From NCBI GenBank assembly GCA_030407085.1, contig CM059582.1:2852001-2916000 (forward strand): a stretch of DNA of 64,000 nt. The letters are read 5' to 3'. Shown piece by piece: positions 34,960 to 49,300 of this stretch. Origin of the DNA: Trichopria drosophilae. Lineage: Eukaryota > Arthropoda > Insecta > Hymenoptera > Diapriidae. Under the pieces are notes generated by a model. That model was not told the origin of the DNA. It saw nothing but the letters and a program-made list of their open reading frames with translations, and searched no databases. Position numbers and translations under genes: made by a program. Positions within the stretch are counted from its first letter, which is position 1; the number at the start of each line of letters is the position of its first letter.

Positions 34960-37900
34960 GACGTGATAAAAAAAATTTATTTTATCAGTGCAACTCGTGT
35001 CGACGACGCTGATAAAAGAAACAGCGAAAAGAGAACCCCGTTTTCCACCAATATTAAATAGCTAGCGGAGCGATTTACGATATTTACCGTTCCCCTTACG
35101 TAATGCAATGTGAAGTGTCGCAGAATCGGTCGGAATTTCTTCGAGTGATGTCTTGTCTGGAATGTGGATGAAAATTTCATATGGACCGTGGAGTGAACGT
35201 ATCGCTCTAAAAGAATGACCTGTGCTACCAACAAAATCGAGAACATTCACTCGAATTGATGTAAGGTCGTCCTGGATTTTTTGAGTGACAAAACATCACA
35301 TGACTACAGTATCTCAGTTTTATTTAGAAATAATTGAATTTTCATATCGGGTTTAGTTCACACTTCACTGGAACGAAATTATCACTGTAAATTTGAAGGG
35401 ACGTTCGCTACGCTTATTCGCTAAATTTATCAATTGTACCTGGAGGGAATGTTCACTTCAAGAATAATAGCGACCTATTTAGCGTTCGAATCTTAGAGCA
35501 ATACCGCGCATGAAGAATCAAGTTTTACATTTCAGTTTAACAGAATGAGTTTTAATATTCAATCCAAGATAATGAAGAGCATAAGTGTATAAAATTTAGT
35601 CTAATATTTGAAGTCTAAATTGTTCGTCTAACATTCAATTTCTATTAACTGGAATTATGTACATTAAACATTGCAAATATTTTCTTAAGTAGAGCAACTT
35701 CATATCTTCAATGAAGGAAGATACCAACATCTGGTGTTTCTACGTAATTCTTCATTTTAGCTTCATCATTATTATCTGTTTTTTAATTTCTTACACGAAA
35801 CAATACTAATAAGAATCTTAAAAATAATCGCCAGAATCAGTTTCTGGCTATTCTGTGACGTAAGCGATGCCCAGAAAAAATAACAACTAAAAATGTAAAT
35901 GGATCTAACTAAAGCGACTAGCAGTTATCATAATAGTTTCTGAATCTCATGGTGGCCTAACGACTGAACCATGAATCTGATTATTATCAAACTATCCATT
36001 AATTGGACAACTGTGTACTAGGACCATAAATTAATTTCCGTATTTGTTAAAATTTAGTCTATAAAAATCCAAACCAAATATAGTACAGATGAGATTAAAG
36101 AATTGATGAACAACTTTGATCGCCATCATCATGATCATAAAAACAGGAAAGAAAATTTAAAACTCATTTTTAAATATCATAATATAACAAATATTAGCAT
36201 AGAGGTATATTTCGTTTCTTTAAATTGTAGATGAATGGATATTAATGTGATTTAATGAAATTACGCGATAAATTTGCAGCAGAAAAACTGCAGCGACTCA
36301 TTGGTAATTACATTAAATGACGGTTCGGAAGCACTCGTCGGTAGTCTTTGTTATCTCCCGATTCACAAGTATGTTTTATCAGTGCACTTAACTTTGACAG
36401 TGTTCACAAAGTTGCCATGTAAACCTAGACATTAAATGTTATACATTGTTCAGTGTAATTTACGTACACATCGAAGGAATCGTTGCAATTAATATACAAA
36501 AACGTGTCTTTAAATTTCGTCTCGTATCAATGTGATAAGATTGTTTTATTTACTTTTGCGTCGGATTTTTCATCAGTCGCTACATAAATTACAATATGGT
36601 ACTATTTCTATATCGGGTAGGTGTTAATAATGTGAATATTTAAAACTAATGGATGCAGCTATGTGCACGGAGAGAAATTGTATAGGAAATTTTACTTTCT
36701 GACTCGGAGTTCAAGGACAAACCTAACATTGCATTAATATGCACTAGTATTGTGGTACAGTTTTCTATTTAGATAGAACTTTATTGTATTCTGTGTAGAA
36801 ATTAATGTACAAAGAATGGGAAAATTTACTCAAATTATAGTTCATTGTAGTACATATTAACAGAAATACAGGTCTGCTCGCGTAGTCCTGGTATGAACAG
36901 AAAACATTCCTATACCATTTCTTTTAGTGCCATAATCTTTAGATGAAGAATGCGCATTTCTTGCTAATTTTCATTATCTCTAGTGGCTTTTTAAAAGTGT
37001 TGCTGTAAATAAAATGATAGCTTTAGTAAGTTACATTTTAAAATCTGCCAAATAATAATATAGAACAAAGTTTTATTGTTGCGAAAACCGAAGTCAGAAT
37101 CGGCGCAACATATTAGATTTTTAAGATACTTGACGTTGTGTACTTGAAAAATGCATTTTTTTATTTTTAAGCTTATGTATAGGATGCGACAAATTTTTGT
37201 GGCTTTCATTACTATTTGTATTTTTTATTACTTCTCTTACCCTTCAGAGACGCTACTACTCGCTCACCTACCAACTTTTTCTTACAAAATTAATAACGTG
37301 AGTATTTGCGTGTAATCCTCCATCTTGGGAATTTACGATATCAATTTTCTGACTTCATATTTCTACTTAGGGAAACCTCGAAACGCTAGAGTAGAATTGA
37401 GTTGTTGAGTTTTCAAGAACAATTGTGAAGTAGAAACGTTGTTAAGATAAATGGCGTAATTTAAAATGGCCGTAACTCTGTGACTAAAAATCTTAGGTGA
37501 GTGGCAGATAACTTATTTTGAAAGATGACAGTAGTACTAAATGTAGAAATAGTAAAAGTTAAAAATAAAGTTGGCACATAACCTCAAAAATACTAAAGAA
37601 ATTCATTTTTTGAGTACACAACCTCAAATATCTGAAAATCTAAATAAATAAAAGTGATGGGCCGTGAGCCCACGATTACTTTTTATAACAGTACTTTTAA
37701 AATAAGTATTTTAAATAAGATGATACTTTTTTTTGATACGTATTTATGTTATTATATAAATATTTTAATTATTATAAAATAAGAGATAAGTACTATTATT
37801 ATTATTATTATTACATAGTTGTATGAAAACCACATTAATAATTATCAATGCCTTGTGAAAATTCATTTATCAATAACCGTTTTCGTGACATGTACTGCGA

Positions 37901-40137
37901 CACTTCACAAATTTTCTAGTATTGTAATGACAGAAAATGTTATACAAAATAATATGGGTATGTTGGCATTAAATCAACGGTGTAAAAAATGTTTTATATG
38001 CGGTACATGCAAATAGACTGAATGATATAGTATCATTCTAATTCAGAATGTTAAGAACCGATCAATTTGTTGTCGAAAGAATGAAATTTAGCTTGTAATA
38101 ACAAAATTTTGTTTAGTAGAAGAATTAAAACATGTGATTATTTAATTAGTTTTAATTGTTATTAAATTACACAGGACCATCGAATTGAAATGAAAATTGG
38201 TATTGTTTAAACCATATTTCCTTTAAATTTTTTGGGTTGAATCTGAATCCGATATCAGTATTGCTCCATAAATTAATGTTTTTTGCCAAATTAATAATAT
38301 CTAGCCTAAATCTCGATGTACATTGGAGGTAACAAACCTCATATAATCAGACCATCAATATTAAGATATTTTATTACGTTATAACATCACATAAAGTCTT
38401 AGAAGATGGCAGATTGAACATGGCAGAGAAGTTTCTCGACTTTAGGGTCAAAGCAAGATCTGATTAACTGGAAACGAAATACTTAGGATTCTGAGCTGAT
38501 TGTCCACGAAACTGACATATTTTAGAAAATAAAAATGGACGAATCGATAATAAACAATGTAAAATATGGCGGATTGATTTAAAAATTTGTATTGTAAATT
38601 GGTATAGTAAGTTAAGCTCTATTCTGGAAAAATGAAGTTAGCCTAGTATACTTCAAGCCAATTAGTTTTCTTCTATTAATCGTTTCGTGTTCAATGGTAT
38701 CAGAACACCCCAAGCAAAATACTTTGTTTATTTGTAATTTTGTGGTCCTGTGTTATTTAAATAAAAATTGAAATAGTTTTAAGATGAAGTTGTGTTTATT
38801 AAGATAAACTTTCGAATTTTGGAAAACTTTTTTTCGTATGTGAATGTACTCTTTACACTATCAAAATTGAGCTTCCATTTTTTTTATTTTTTTTTTAAGT
38901 AAAACTCCACTTCTTGAGAGTGCGCCTGCCTTCGTTACTTTTATTTGAAAGTCATTCTTTCATAATTTTTCCATGTAGAGAGTTAATTACCACTCTAAGA
39001 AAGTACTAATATAGAACCAAGATGACTTACATTCATTTTTCTTTCGACCTATTCTGTTTGAATTTCAATTCTGTTTGTTTAAAATCGAAACTTAGAAATT
39101 GAAACGAGTAATACTCAGAAGCATGCGTGCCATTTATTTCAATTATGTTACTATATTTTGATGTACAATAAAAATTGTATCGAGTGTCTGATAATTCGGT
39201 GGACCCTTAGTGCTTTGAGTTCTAAACTATGAATTGGTTGAGGCAGATAGGAAACAATAGTCTGAATCCGGGAAAAGTTGTTCTAACTAATCTAATAGTC
39301 ATATTTAGTTGCATTAACAAATTAATGAAGTATGAAAATCAATTCCCTGTCCTGCGTGTATTCTATTTTTATCTATGTAGAATTATTGTTTGATATTGAC
39401 GCATTGTCTTCTTGGTAAAAGGGTCATAAATTTTTTAAAAATGTAGTGCAAAACAATAAACAGCTGAAGTAATTTCATAACTAAATTGGAAAAAAAAAAG
39501 TAAAAATAGAAAGCCAATGTGCATTACAGATATTTAGGTAATTTAATTCTTTCTATTTCTTCTATTTTTCAGGTTATGTACAGGTTTCTCCCTTCTTTAC
39601 TATTTGCATTATTTAGCCTTACTTTTACTCTTAAAAATGTGCTATTAATCGATTCTTTACGATATTTTCCACAAAGTTACGGACATTTTAAATTGGGAAA
39701 TGAATCCCTACTACATCATAGACATTTACATTACCTCTTTAAAGATCTTATTCTTGCTTGGTAATTTCTCTTGGAAATTTGAACTTTCCAGTAGTTTCGT
39801 TGCAAGGTAGGAATATGACGTTAGAAAATGGACATCGTCAAGACTTTTTCTCACCTGATTTTAAAGGGTGTATGTAACACAAATTGATGAAATGATTTCC
39901 GATGATGATCTTTTAATCGAATACTCTAATACCCTAAAAAATGACAAATTATTCGGTTTCCATTTTCGTTCATCCTAAGATGATTTGCAGTCTATAATTT
40001 GCTATTTGTTATGAACCTTATTTTTCCGTGTAATAGTACCTATTTATTAAACAATTTACGATAATATTTAAATATAAATGTTATTATAAAAATGATGTTT
40101 TTTTGAAATTTAAACGAAGAAAATGTGATTATAACAG
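34960..40137. other. Probable EAAT 5' intron or intergenic DNA
   Basis: AT-rich, with ATGGC-containing relic words near 38400-38580 and an (ATT)6 microsatellite at 37795-37812. No exon was recognised. Confidence 0.4.
37795..37812. repeat. (ATT)6 microsatellite
   Basis: Uninterrupted trinucleotide run. Confidence 0.8.
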
Positions 40138-40172
40138 GCTGACGAGCCTCCTTAAGAGAAGTACGGGTGCGA

Positions 40173-40392
40173 ATGGCAAAGTCGAGCTCAACAGTGTTGA
40201 TACTCCTGGGAATATTCTGCGGAATCGTGCTCGGCGTCATCTTGAAGTGCTTCACTGCACAGCCATGGACCGAACGACACCTGATGTACCTTCAATTCCC
40301 GGGGGAAATCTTCCTCAGAGTGGTCAATTGTCTGATACTCCCACTCGTCATTTCCAGCATAGTCAGTGCCAGTTGCAACCTGAGCAAATCAG
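40173..40392 (+). CDS. Eaat: EAAT coding exon 1 (TM1-TM2)
   Basis: ATG at 40173, with an in-frame TGA at 40140. A likely acceptor ATAACAG ends at 40137, so 40138-40172 may be leader. Alternatively, acceptors at 40146 or 40158 would make ASLREVRVR or part of it coding from an upstream exon. Donor AATCAG|GTATGT. Confidence 0.8.
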
Positions 40393-43300
40393 GTATGTAT
40401 GATTTTTTTTATTTTAAACAAAAATTATAAATGAATGAACATAGGTCTGATTTACACCAGTAAAATGTAAAAGGCTGAGTGCATAAAAAATAAAAATAAT
40501 AACTGAGTTTTCGGATATTTAATTCGATACCTCAATATGACAATTGTAGCTCCTAGAAAAGGAACCACAGTGGTTGGAAACGTCGAGGGTTCATCCTCAA
40601 GTAACTGAAAAAAAACTCTTATTATTTTTATTTTGTAGTAAAACTACTGTTTTTGTAAATAAAACATTGAAGGGAGGAACAGTTGCAATAATGGATCTGA
40701 TGATTATTTTTTACTCTGAAAACGAATCTCACCTTGAAATTATATAGCCCCGTCCAGATTTTGAAAAATGTTTATGAATAAAGAACATAACCATATATTT
40801 TTTCATCACTATAGGCCATGAATGTTCACAATAACATTGTATAGTGCTTTCACTTAGCTTTAATCAACATTTTCTTAAATCTATATACGTGTACATTTAA
40901 AATGAAGATATACAATTTTTACAGGCTTTATGTCAAGAAAATTCACCTGTTTTTCTGCACCAAACAATATATTGTATATTAATGAGCCTGCACAAAGATT
41001 CTTGAGGATGCGAATTAAGAATCGAACCTAAAACTTTCAAACTCAAAATGGCAGCTCAGGAGTAAAAAATATCTGAAACTCGCAAGCAATGAATGTCATG
41101 TAATTTGGTTAATATTTTTAACATTTTTATCAGCCATTTTAAATTTTGAATTTCCTATATTAGATTCCTAATTAGATACCTCAAAAACTCAAGTTATCAA
41201 ACAGTATAGCGTAAAAGTCTTGAATAAAAAATTGTATATCACTATTTAAAAACAATGTAGAATAATTTCGGAAAATTAAATTTAAAGGTAAGTTGTAGTA
41301 CTGCGTAATTCAATTGCCGAAAATTAAGGAAAAATTGTGGTTCCTTAAAAAGAATTCTCAAAAATCAATTCAGCTTAAATTTGGTCAGATTCATTTGTTT
41401 TAATTAACTAAAACTAATTTCAAAATTCCAATCAACTTCCTATATTCTTAGTTCTTCTCATTACGACAATTACTGCAACTGGTAACACGCAGTTGATATA
41501 CCCACCCGATTTTGTAAAGTACATTCTTAAAAATATCATGAAAGAAGGAGGGCCCCTAAGTCCTATAAAGGATTTGAATCTGACTGAAATATACTTTTTG
41601 ATGAAGAAGAAAAACTTTTTTGACGATGTGAGATTAAACTGAAAATATTTTTACACTAAAAACACATAGTTATATAAAAATATGAGTTTAAAAAAATGAA
41701 TCGGTTTAAATTTGAAATTGTTTTTCTTGCAATATAATTATAAATAAATAATGTCAATATCGTAAAATAAACTGGAAATAAACTGGAATCGTAATACTAA
41801 GATAAGTGTCGTACTAAAGACAGAAGCTCTTTTAGGCTTAATAAAGATTGGTGGGTTATTTTAATCTCATTCACTCCGTTTACGTTAACATACGCCTTTG
41901 TAACGCTGGTTGAATAAACGAAACGAAGCATAAACTCCACGTAATGCATTGGTACACTATTAACGTGCTAATACAAGCAGATTAAAATTAACGATGTGTT
42001 AAATAGTTTCGTCTGCTAAGACCTCATCAAAACAGATGAATGAAAATTAAACACATAATTCTAAAAAGATATTTTTCATTTTTTTTTTAAATTGTTGATG
42101 AATGAAATTGTAAATAATTTCATCTTTTACTCCTTGATTATTATCACGTCATATAACCACTTTCTTGTATGAAAAATTATAAAACCAAAAAATAATTTTC
42201 TTAAACGTTTCGATGTGACAAATTGTGTTACTCTTAACAACAAAAATATGTAGTTTATTTGAAAATAATTAGAATTAAAACTTTATGTAGTTATTTTCTT
42301 TATTAATTTTCAGTTCATAATGTTCATAATATTGATGGTTACTGATAAGACAAAGTTATAGGCACAGTAATAAATATCGGCCGGGTTCATTGAAAATAAT
42401 CTCTAATCAGTATTTGTCATAAAATTTCTATACAGTGATGATAAAAAAATAAAGTTATCATACCTTGAATTCCGGTAGAAATGAAATATTTCTTTACTAT
42501 TTTATCCTGATATCTCGACGCATTTTTTAAAGTACAATGTTACTAATTCTAATAAATATTTAAATAAAACCATACTTATTTGAACCTGATTCACCTTCTA
42601 TTCTCTGTGACCGACATTCAACAACTATGTTGGTGTATTGGCAAGCTTTACTTTGGTTGCATTTAAAACATAATTGAATTTAATTCATTCAAACATGATA
42701 TAGGAGTTAATTTGGGTTACATCACTCAAATAGATGACGTTTTTTTTAAACGACACATTCAGGCGTTTAGTTTATTGTTGATTGCGAAAAACATCAATTC
42801 TAAATAATAAATTTCAATCAGAAAAGGACTTATAATACAGAGGTTGCCATAAATGAATGGTTGTTATAGAAATTCAAATTATTATTATTGAAATGCCAGT
42901 AGTATCTCGCATAATTCCGTTAATAAATCAGTATGAAATTGAATAGTTGAATTCTTAAAATAAGAAATTAATATAGATTACCTATACAAATTTTAATTTA
43001 ATATTTTATTAGAAAAGCTCCGAAACACTATTTTTTTCATTTTGTATATATCACGAATGCGTACAAGAATTTTGTTATAACCCATTAGCATCTAAATGCA
43101 CTAAAATTTGATTTTTACTTCAGTGCCTATTTTGTATCAACAATAAATCTTGAAACAATTCGAAGATATTTATTTCTACCATATTTTCGGTCGCCCTTTT
43201 GAATAGGTTGTGACAATTGGGCAAAAAAAATTGAGTTTTGCACATTATTTTAAACAAAAATCTGTATTTTGTGAATTTTTTTTCGAGGCCTTTTACTTCA

Positions 43301-46300
43301 AATAACGATTTTTCGCGGAGATGGATTTAAATGATACACACGATAGTTGTTTTTGATGAGTTCCATGGGTATGCATTTAAAATTCAATGTAGCCTAACCA
43401 AAATGACAGTCTTTGCGTCAGTATTTTCCTAAATTAAGTCCTTATTAAAATTCCCAACATTTTGGATAAAATATTTGAATTATTGGAATTTCCAAAATAT
43501 ATTGGAAAAGTAAACTATATTTTCATTGATTTTTAGATCACTGATTACGGATCCAAACTTATTTTGCCATTTTGAATTAAAAAAAATGAAATTTTATAAT
43601 CATATTCAGCGACCTCATAAACCCCAAGTAAGCATTTCCGAACGAATTTGATGAATTAAAAACCTCAGGTACCATATTGAAACTGCCATTTTGAATGTTT
43701 AAATTCAAAGTTTGAACTAATAATCTTTAACCTGAAAACCAACAAAAACCTTTCACTTTTCTGTACTTTGCCCAGATTATGATGTTATTTTAAGTGACAC
43801 TATCGATTGCATTATTTGGTATTGGATTTGTGCTTTTTTTTTAAACAAAAACTCGATATTTAAAAAAAAGTACCTTGTAAAATTCACATTTTTACAAATT
43901 TTTGTCAAAATCATGACCACACTTCAAATCTTAACTCCATTCGATGGGCCGGCGTCTAATAAAGTATAAATAAATAAATTGATTTTGTTTTAAATTTATT
44001 TTATACAAGAAATGTTCAACGACAAAAACAATCGATAAAGAACGAACTTTATGGACATTGATGAAGAAAATAAAATTTTTAGATTTTAACAGTTTGTTTT
44101 TGAAAATATGTAGTTATATTTGCATTTACAAAAACCTGACCTATAAAAATCGATCAAGAAATAGCATTAAAATAAATATATAAAATGTATAAAAATTATT
44201 AACAAAAGTTTCTCAAATTTTTAAATAATTTTTAGGACGCATTGGAATTACCGCATTGTTATATTATATAGTAACGACGTCACTCGGATTACTTTTGTGC
44301 GTCGTTCTCGCGGAAACAATTCGACCAGGCGAATGGAGAAGAAATTACGGTACGGATGGTCCACAGCCTGCGAATGTAAGTGACTTCAAGCCAATGATCG
44401 AATTTGACATTCCGTCGGATACATTGCTGGATTTAATGCGGTAAAATTTCTTTCCTTATTTCAAAATATTTTAAGTTTATTCCATAATTTACTATATACC
44501 AAATTCGAAAAAATGTTTTAACATATTAATGCCTATAATGAAATTTTTGTTACTTTATAATCTCAATTTCGTATTTTGTATCAAAATCAAAATTATGAAT
44601 TTTTTTCGGGATCCTGAAATTTGGTCAGATTTTTTAAAGGACATTTATTTTATCAGAAATTTATCGTTTAAATTCTTTAACAAATTTGAAAAAATCTAAG
44701 AAAAATACTGAACAAAAATTGATATATTCTTTGATGACTTCTAAGCACTTTTTGTTCTTTGCAATTTCTCAAAAATTGATACTTTTTGCGGAATACAATT
44801 TCAAATACTACATTTTAGTATTTATTATTTCCCTACTGAACAAATTGAAAAGAACAAAAAATTCTTAGAACATTTTTTCCAAACTTTTCATCCATTTCAA
44901 AAAATTTGTTAAAAAATGCGAATAAAAAATGTGTAAAAGTATTTTTTAAAAAGATCTGAAAAATTCTAGTATACTCTTGGATGGTTTCTAAGAACTTTTA
45001 GTTTCAATTGGACACCATACTGGAAGATTGATAGCTAAAAATCAATGAAGACCTCGAAATCTTCAATCTTCATCGCAAATAATAGAGAATATATCTTTCA
45101 ATTTTTTTCAGCTTTGATTTTGATGCAAGATACATAATTGAAAACGAACTAAATAAATTTCAGGCGTTCATGGAATAAAATAATGCAACTACAGTTATAA
45201 CATACTTCCTACGATTTGAAACATCAGTAATTAATAAACCTAACACTTTAATAAACTTAATATCAGGAACACGTTGCCAAAAGTGATATTATAATTAAAA
45301 ACCTTTTGGAAAATATTCAGGAATTTGGAGGACGAGGACAAATAATAATTCGTTGCGTATTTAAACATTTATTACATCGATAAAGACTCGATAAATAGAC
45401 ACTTAATAACATTGGAATCATATTATAATAATAATCACCAGATGTAGCAACAGTTCGGATTATATTAGTTAAGACATGTTTAAATACACGATGCACAATC
45501 TTCCTACAATATTACAACATAGTACGGCAGTACTATATCTAAATAATCATATATCTAATGTTTTTTCGGCCATTTACTTGGCACTCGTAGTTTAGGCTCT
45601 AAGGCTTTTCCTGCATTGACTAATTAATCATTTCGTAATCGGTCGTTTGAATGCAGTGTTAGTCTAGGGCAAATTTTGTTTCTCTACTCGGTGAGTAATC
45701 GGTGTATACCCTGGTGGAAAATCGATAGCGCTCAATGACACAAACGTGTCGAAAATCCAAGATAACAAAATCACAACGTTCTTACACTATTTCATCGACG
45801 ATAAAGGAAAAATTTGAGTAAATTAAAAAAGCGAACGGTCATCATAATTCCGTGTAATTCACTCGAATTATTCCTTCTAATCTCTATGTTACAGATTTAT
45901 CGAATTCAGTTGTCATTGCAAACGAGCCTGAATTTCCCCGATTGGCTCCCAACGGTGGACCATACGGGATATTTAGTTAGAAAAAGATAAAAACGAGACG
46001 TTTTACCCTTTTACTCAAAGTTTATGGATCTTCGTAAAGTAATATGCGTCATAGTGCTAAATTGTCACCTTTTTATACCATGAATATTTGAAATTCATAG
46101 AAAACAGGTGTGCAAAATTAAAAGATTTTAGCACTGTAAGAACATCAAGATTGCCATAAATTTTGAGTTCTTATAACAAAACTAAATAAAAACTCGAGCA
46201 ATGCATCAACAAAATTTCATATAAAATCATTAGAGGCCCTAACAGAAATCTCACTTCACGTTCTATTCACATTATTCTGGATCCACATTTTGGCATTTTC

Positions 46301-49300
46301 ACTACTTCACCCATAACTGTTGGTTTCGTCGTCTTTGTGATTTCACTGTCTCCAATCCCATGTAAACAGTGTCGAATAAACTTGAATGCACTGCTGTGAT
46401 TCCAATCTTGGATTAGTCGAGTTCTAACATACTTCTACCAGGGCAAGTGATCAGATATAAACTATATCATCCTTGGTGAATATTAATCCATTTCAATAGC
46501 GGTAACGTCTGCCGAGGGTGCATCCAAGTTTCCCGCACCAACATCGAACAGGCACGACCTTGGTACCAGGGAGTTTAGGGGCATTGATGGTCAGGTAGCC
46601 CGATGATGAGAGATTCGAGCTGATGTTGTAGACATCGTGACCTTCAGGAATTTCATAGGTTTTAGTGAATTCTCTGCTGGTGACATTGTAAAGACCACGT
46701 TTTTCTTGTTTGGCCTCGACTGTGACGGTGTTGCCAAAGGTTTTGACGTTGATCTCACTTGGCGAGAAGCTTCGCATGTCGAGCGTGACCTTGTACTTGT
46801 ACTTGTCGTCCTCGACTTTGGTAACGCCGTCCAAGGGCTCGTTGAAGATCGAGCGCCATGGTCGATCCCAATAACGCCAGTGTCTGGTCCAGAAGCTATG
46901 GGGTCTGTCCAGCAATGGCCATGAACGATCGAACGTGGTCAGTGGCCAATCATCCCACCAATCTCGTAACAAGGAAGAAGACGTTGGTACCAAAGCCATC
47001 TCGTAAACTCTTGGGACACGATCCAAAAATGAATCTCACAGGTGCGAGTTTGATATTCGGCGGTCGTTCGCGAACTGGCTCGTGGCCGACAGTGTACCGC
47101 TCTTTTGTCAAGTCGGAAGAAAAACACGGTGCGCCGAGATCATTCACGGTTCGCACTTTATTTGGAAAAGCACCTCTAAAACGGTCATCTTATGTAATAG
47201 TAATTAGAACGATCGGCTCTTACGAAATCGCGGAGTGCCGATTAATTGGATGCGGCCTCCCACGCCAGGAAAAATGACGCGAAAATCGATACTTCCGTAT
47301 CGGAAAATCGGTACCGGTACCAGATTTGCCGTTGGATCGACCAATCTCAAAATCTGAGGCGTTCGATTGGAACCGAGGAATTTGGACGGAACATCGAAGG
47401 TCAACAAATTTTCGTTTTATGGAGATATTGGGATCGCACATGCTTCCGCATAGTCTCGCGAGGCGTAGCCGTTTTTCTGTAGGATGTCATTATCAAGGCC
47501 GGAGCAGGCTGATTAATCGCAGCTGCTCGTGGCGGAAATTTAAACGTTTACGTCGATAATGTTACTGGACGATGGATTGTTTTTATTAATTTGTAATTAA
47601 AATTTGATAAGGACAGTTTTGCATGGAACGTCTCGATTTAATTCGGACGCAGCGAATATATCGGCCGTTCGGAAAACATCGAGTGCTGATTACGATAATG
47701 CTGGATATGCTACCTGTAAAGTATTCTTATGTTTTCGAAAAACCGACAATATCAAAAAGTACCTGGAAATCGATTATTTGCTTTTATTTTTAACAGCAGT
47801 AGAATTTGAATTGGCGCCCAACGAGGGCTTTTTAGTATTTAAAATATTCTTTGTATATGAATAACTTACTTTTAAGATAAGTCTTAATAAAAACGTTTAC
47901 GATTATAACTTGATGAAAATTCTAGTATATAGAAAACGTATTTTTTTTCTCTAATAATATAACATGTCATACGTCTATTATCTAAACCATATCAAAAGTC
48001 GCGCCTGCGACTGCTGATACCGAAATGCTATTCACCACTATTTTTATATTTACTTTATTTTTTTTCCACAGTAACCTACTGCCGGAGAATCTGATACAGG
48101 CATGCCTTCAACAGGTGAGTTAGATGATAATATTTTTGTAACAAATATACTATCATTATTATATATTTTCCGTTTATTTTTGTTGCCAATAAAGTTGATT
48201 ATTGTTATTTTATAAAGACAAGTAAAATTGTGTAAAAGTATATTTAAGAAATAGCTACACCCTCCATGATATAAGACAGCAATATTCATATTTACATTTT
48301 TATTATTATTAATATTTAAATTTTATTGTTAATTCTGTTTACCATAGTTCGTTACATTAATAAACAATTTTAGTTAAGAATTAACAGGTTAATAATAGAA
48401 TATAGTTAATATTTAGTATAATCATTACTGGCCTTTAACTAGTTTTTAATTTGCAGTATCAAACAATTTTTCAAGAAGTCGATCCCATGCAAACACAAGG
48501 TAATAACTTGATTATTTTGATATCTATTCAGAAGTTGTTTAGAATAATAAAAATATGAATCTGCTTCGCCACTTACCATTTACAGTGATTAACCTTATAA
48601 AGTATAGATTTGCTAATTTTTTACACGTATTTCAATCTCATCAATTGATTAGAAGCAAGAATTGACAACTTTTAAACAATACACGCATTTTTATCAATCC
48701 CAATTTTGTTTGCCATATCGCCTTTTGTGTATTACAAAATGTATCAAAAACTTGTTCCCGACAGTTAGACTTTGAAAATGTGCATTATGCTTTATTATAA
48801 TTATAATAATAACAATAAACTGATAATAAAAACAGTTAGCTGTCCGTATATTAACTAATTATAAAAATTTAAATATGTTGTATCACAAGGATTTCTATAC
48901 CTTCTAAAACAAGTGGTTTTGTGTATAAAATTCCTTGCTTTCACTGTAACAAATCGTAAATTAGGTAAATCTATAGGCCTCTCAATACACTATTGAATAA
49001 GCCCAGAAGAAATATCATTGCAAAAAAATTGTGAGACATTTACCGGATTAACACACCAGAGATTAGAAACGGAGCCCAATTTTGATTAAAGAGAAAACAG
49101 AAAAATTCTTGCTAGAGAAAGGGACGGGATAAAGTACAGAAACCTTGCAAATTATTTCATTAAAAAAAGACCAACATAAAATCAAGTTCAGATTTGAAAT
49201 ATTGAAGCTACCGTAGTTTACCATCCGTTTGTTTTTTAATTATTTCGAAATTAACAAATAAATCTATATAACTGATAAGAAATGTTTCCATTTATTCCTA

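Noticed and set aside
47000..47026. Nine-codon N-terminal extension of the sHSP
   Set aside because: The upstream in-frame start would be TTG; the ATG at 46999 fits the family N-terminus.
46637..47277. Plus-strand frames of 95 and 139 codons at the sHSP locus
   Set aside because: Antisense shadows of the heat shock gene and its GC-rich 5' flank.
47000..47800. Heat-shock elements upstream of the sHSP
   Set aside because: Scattered TTC and GAA triplets are present, but none in the alternating 5-nt spacing required.
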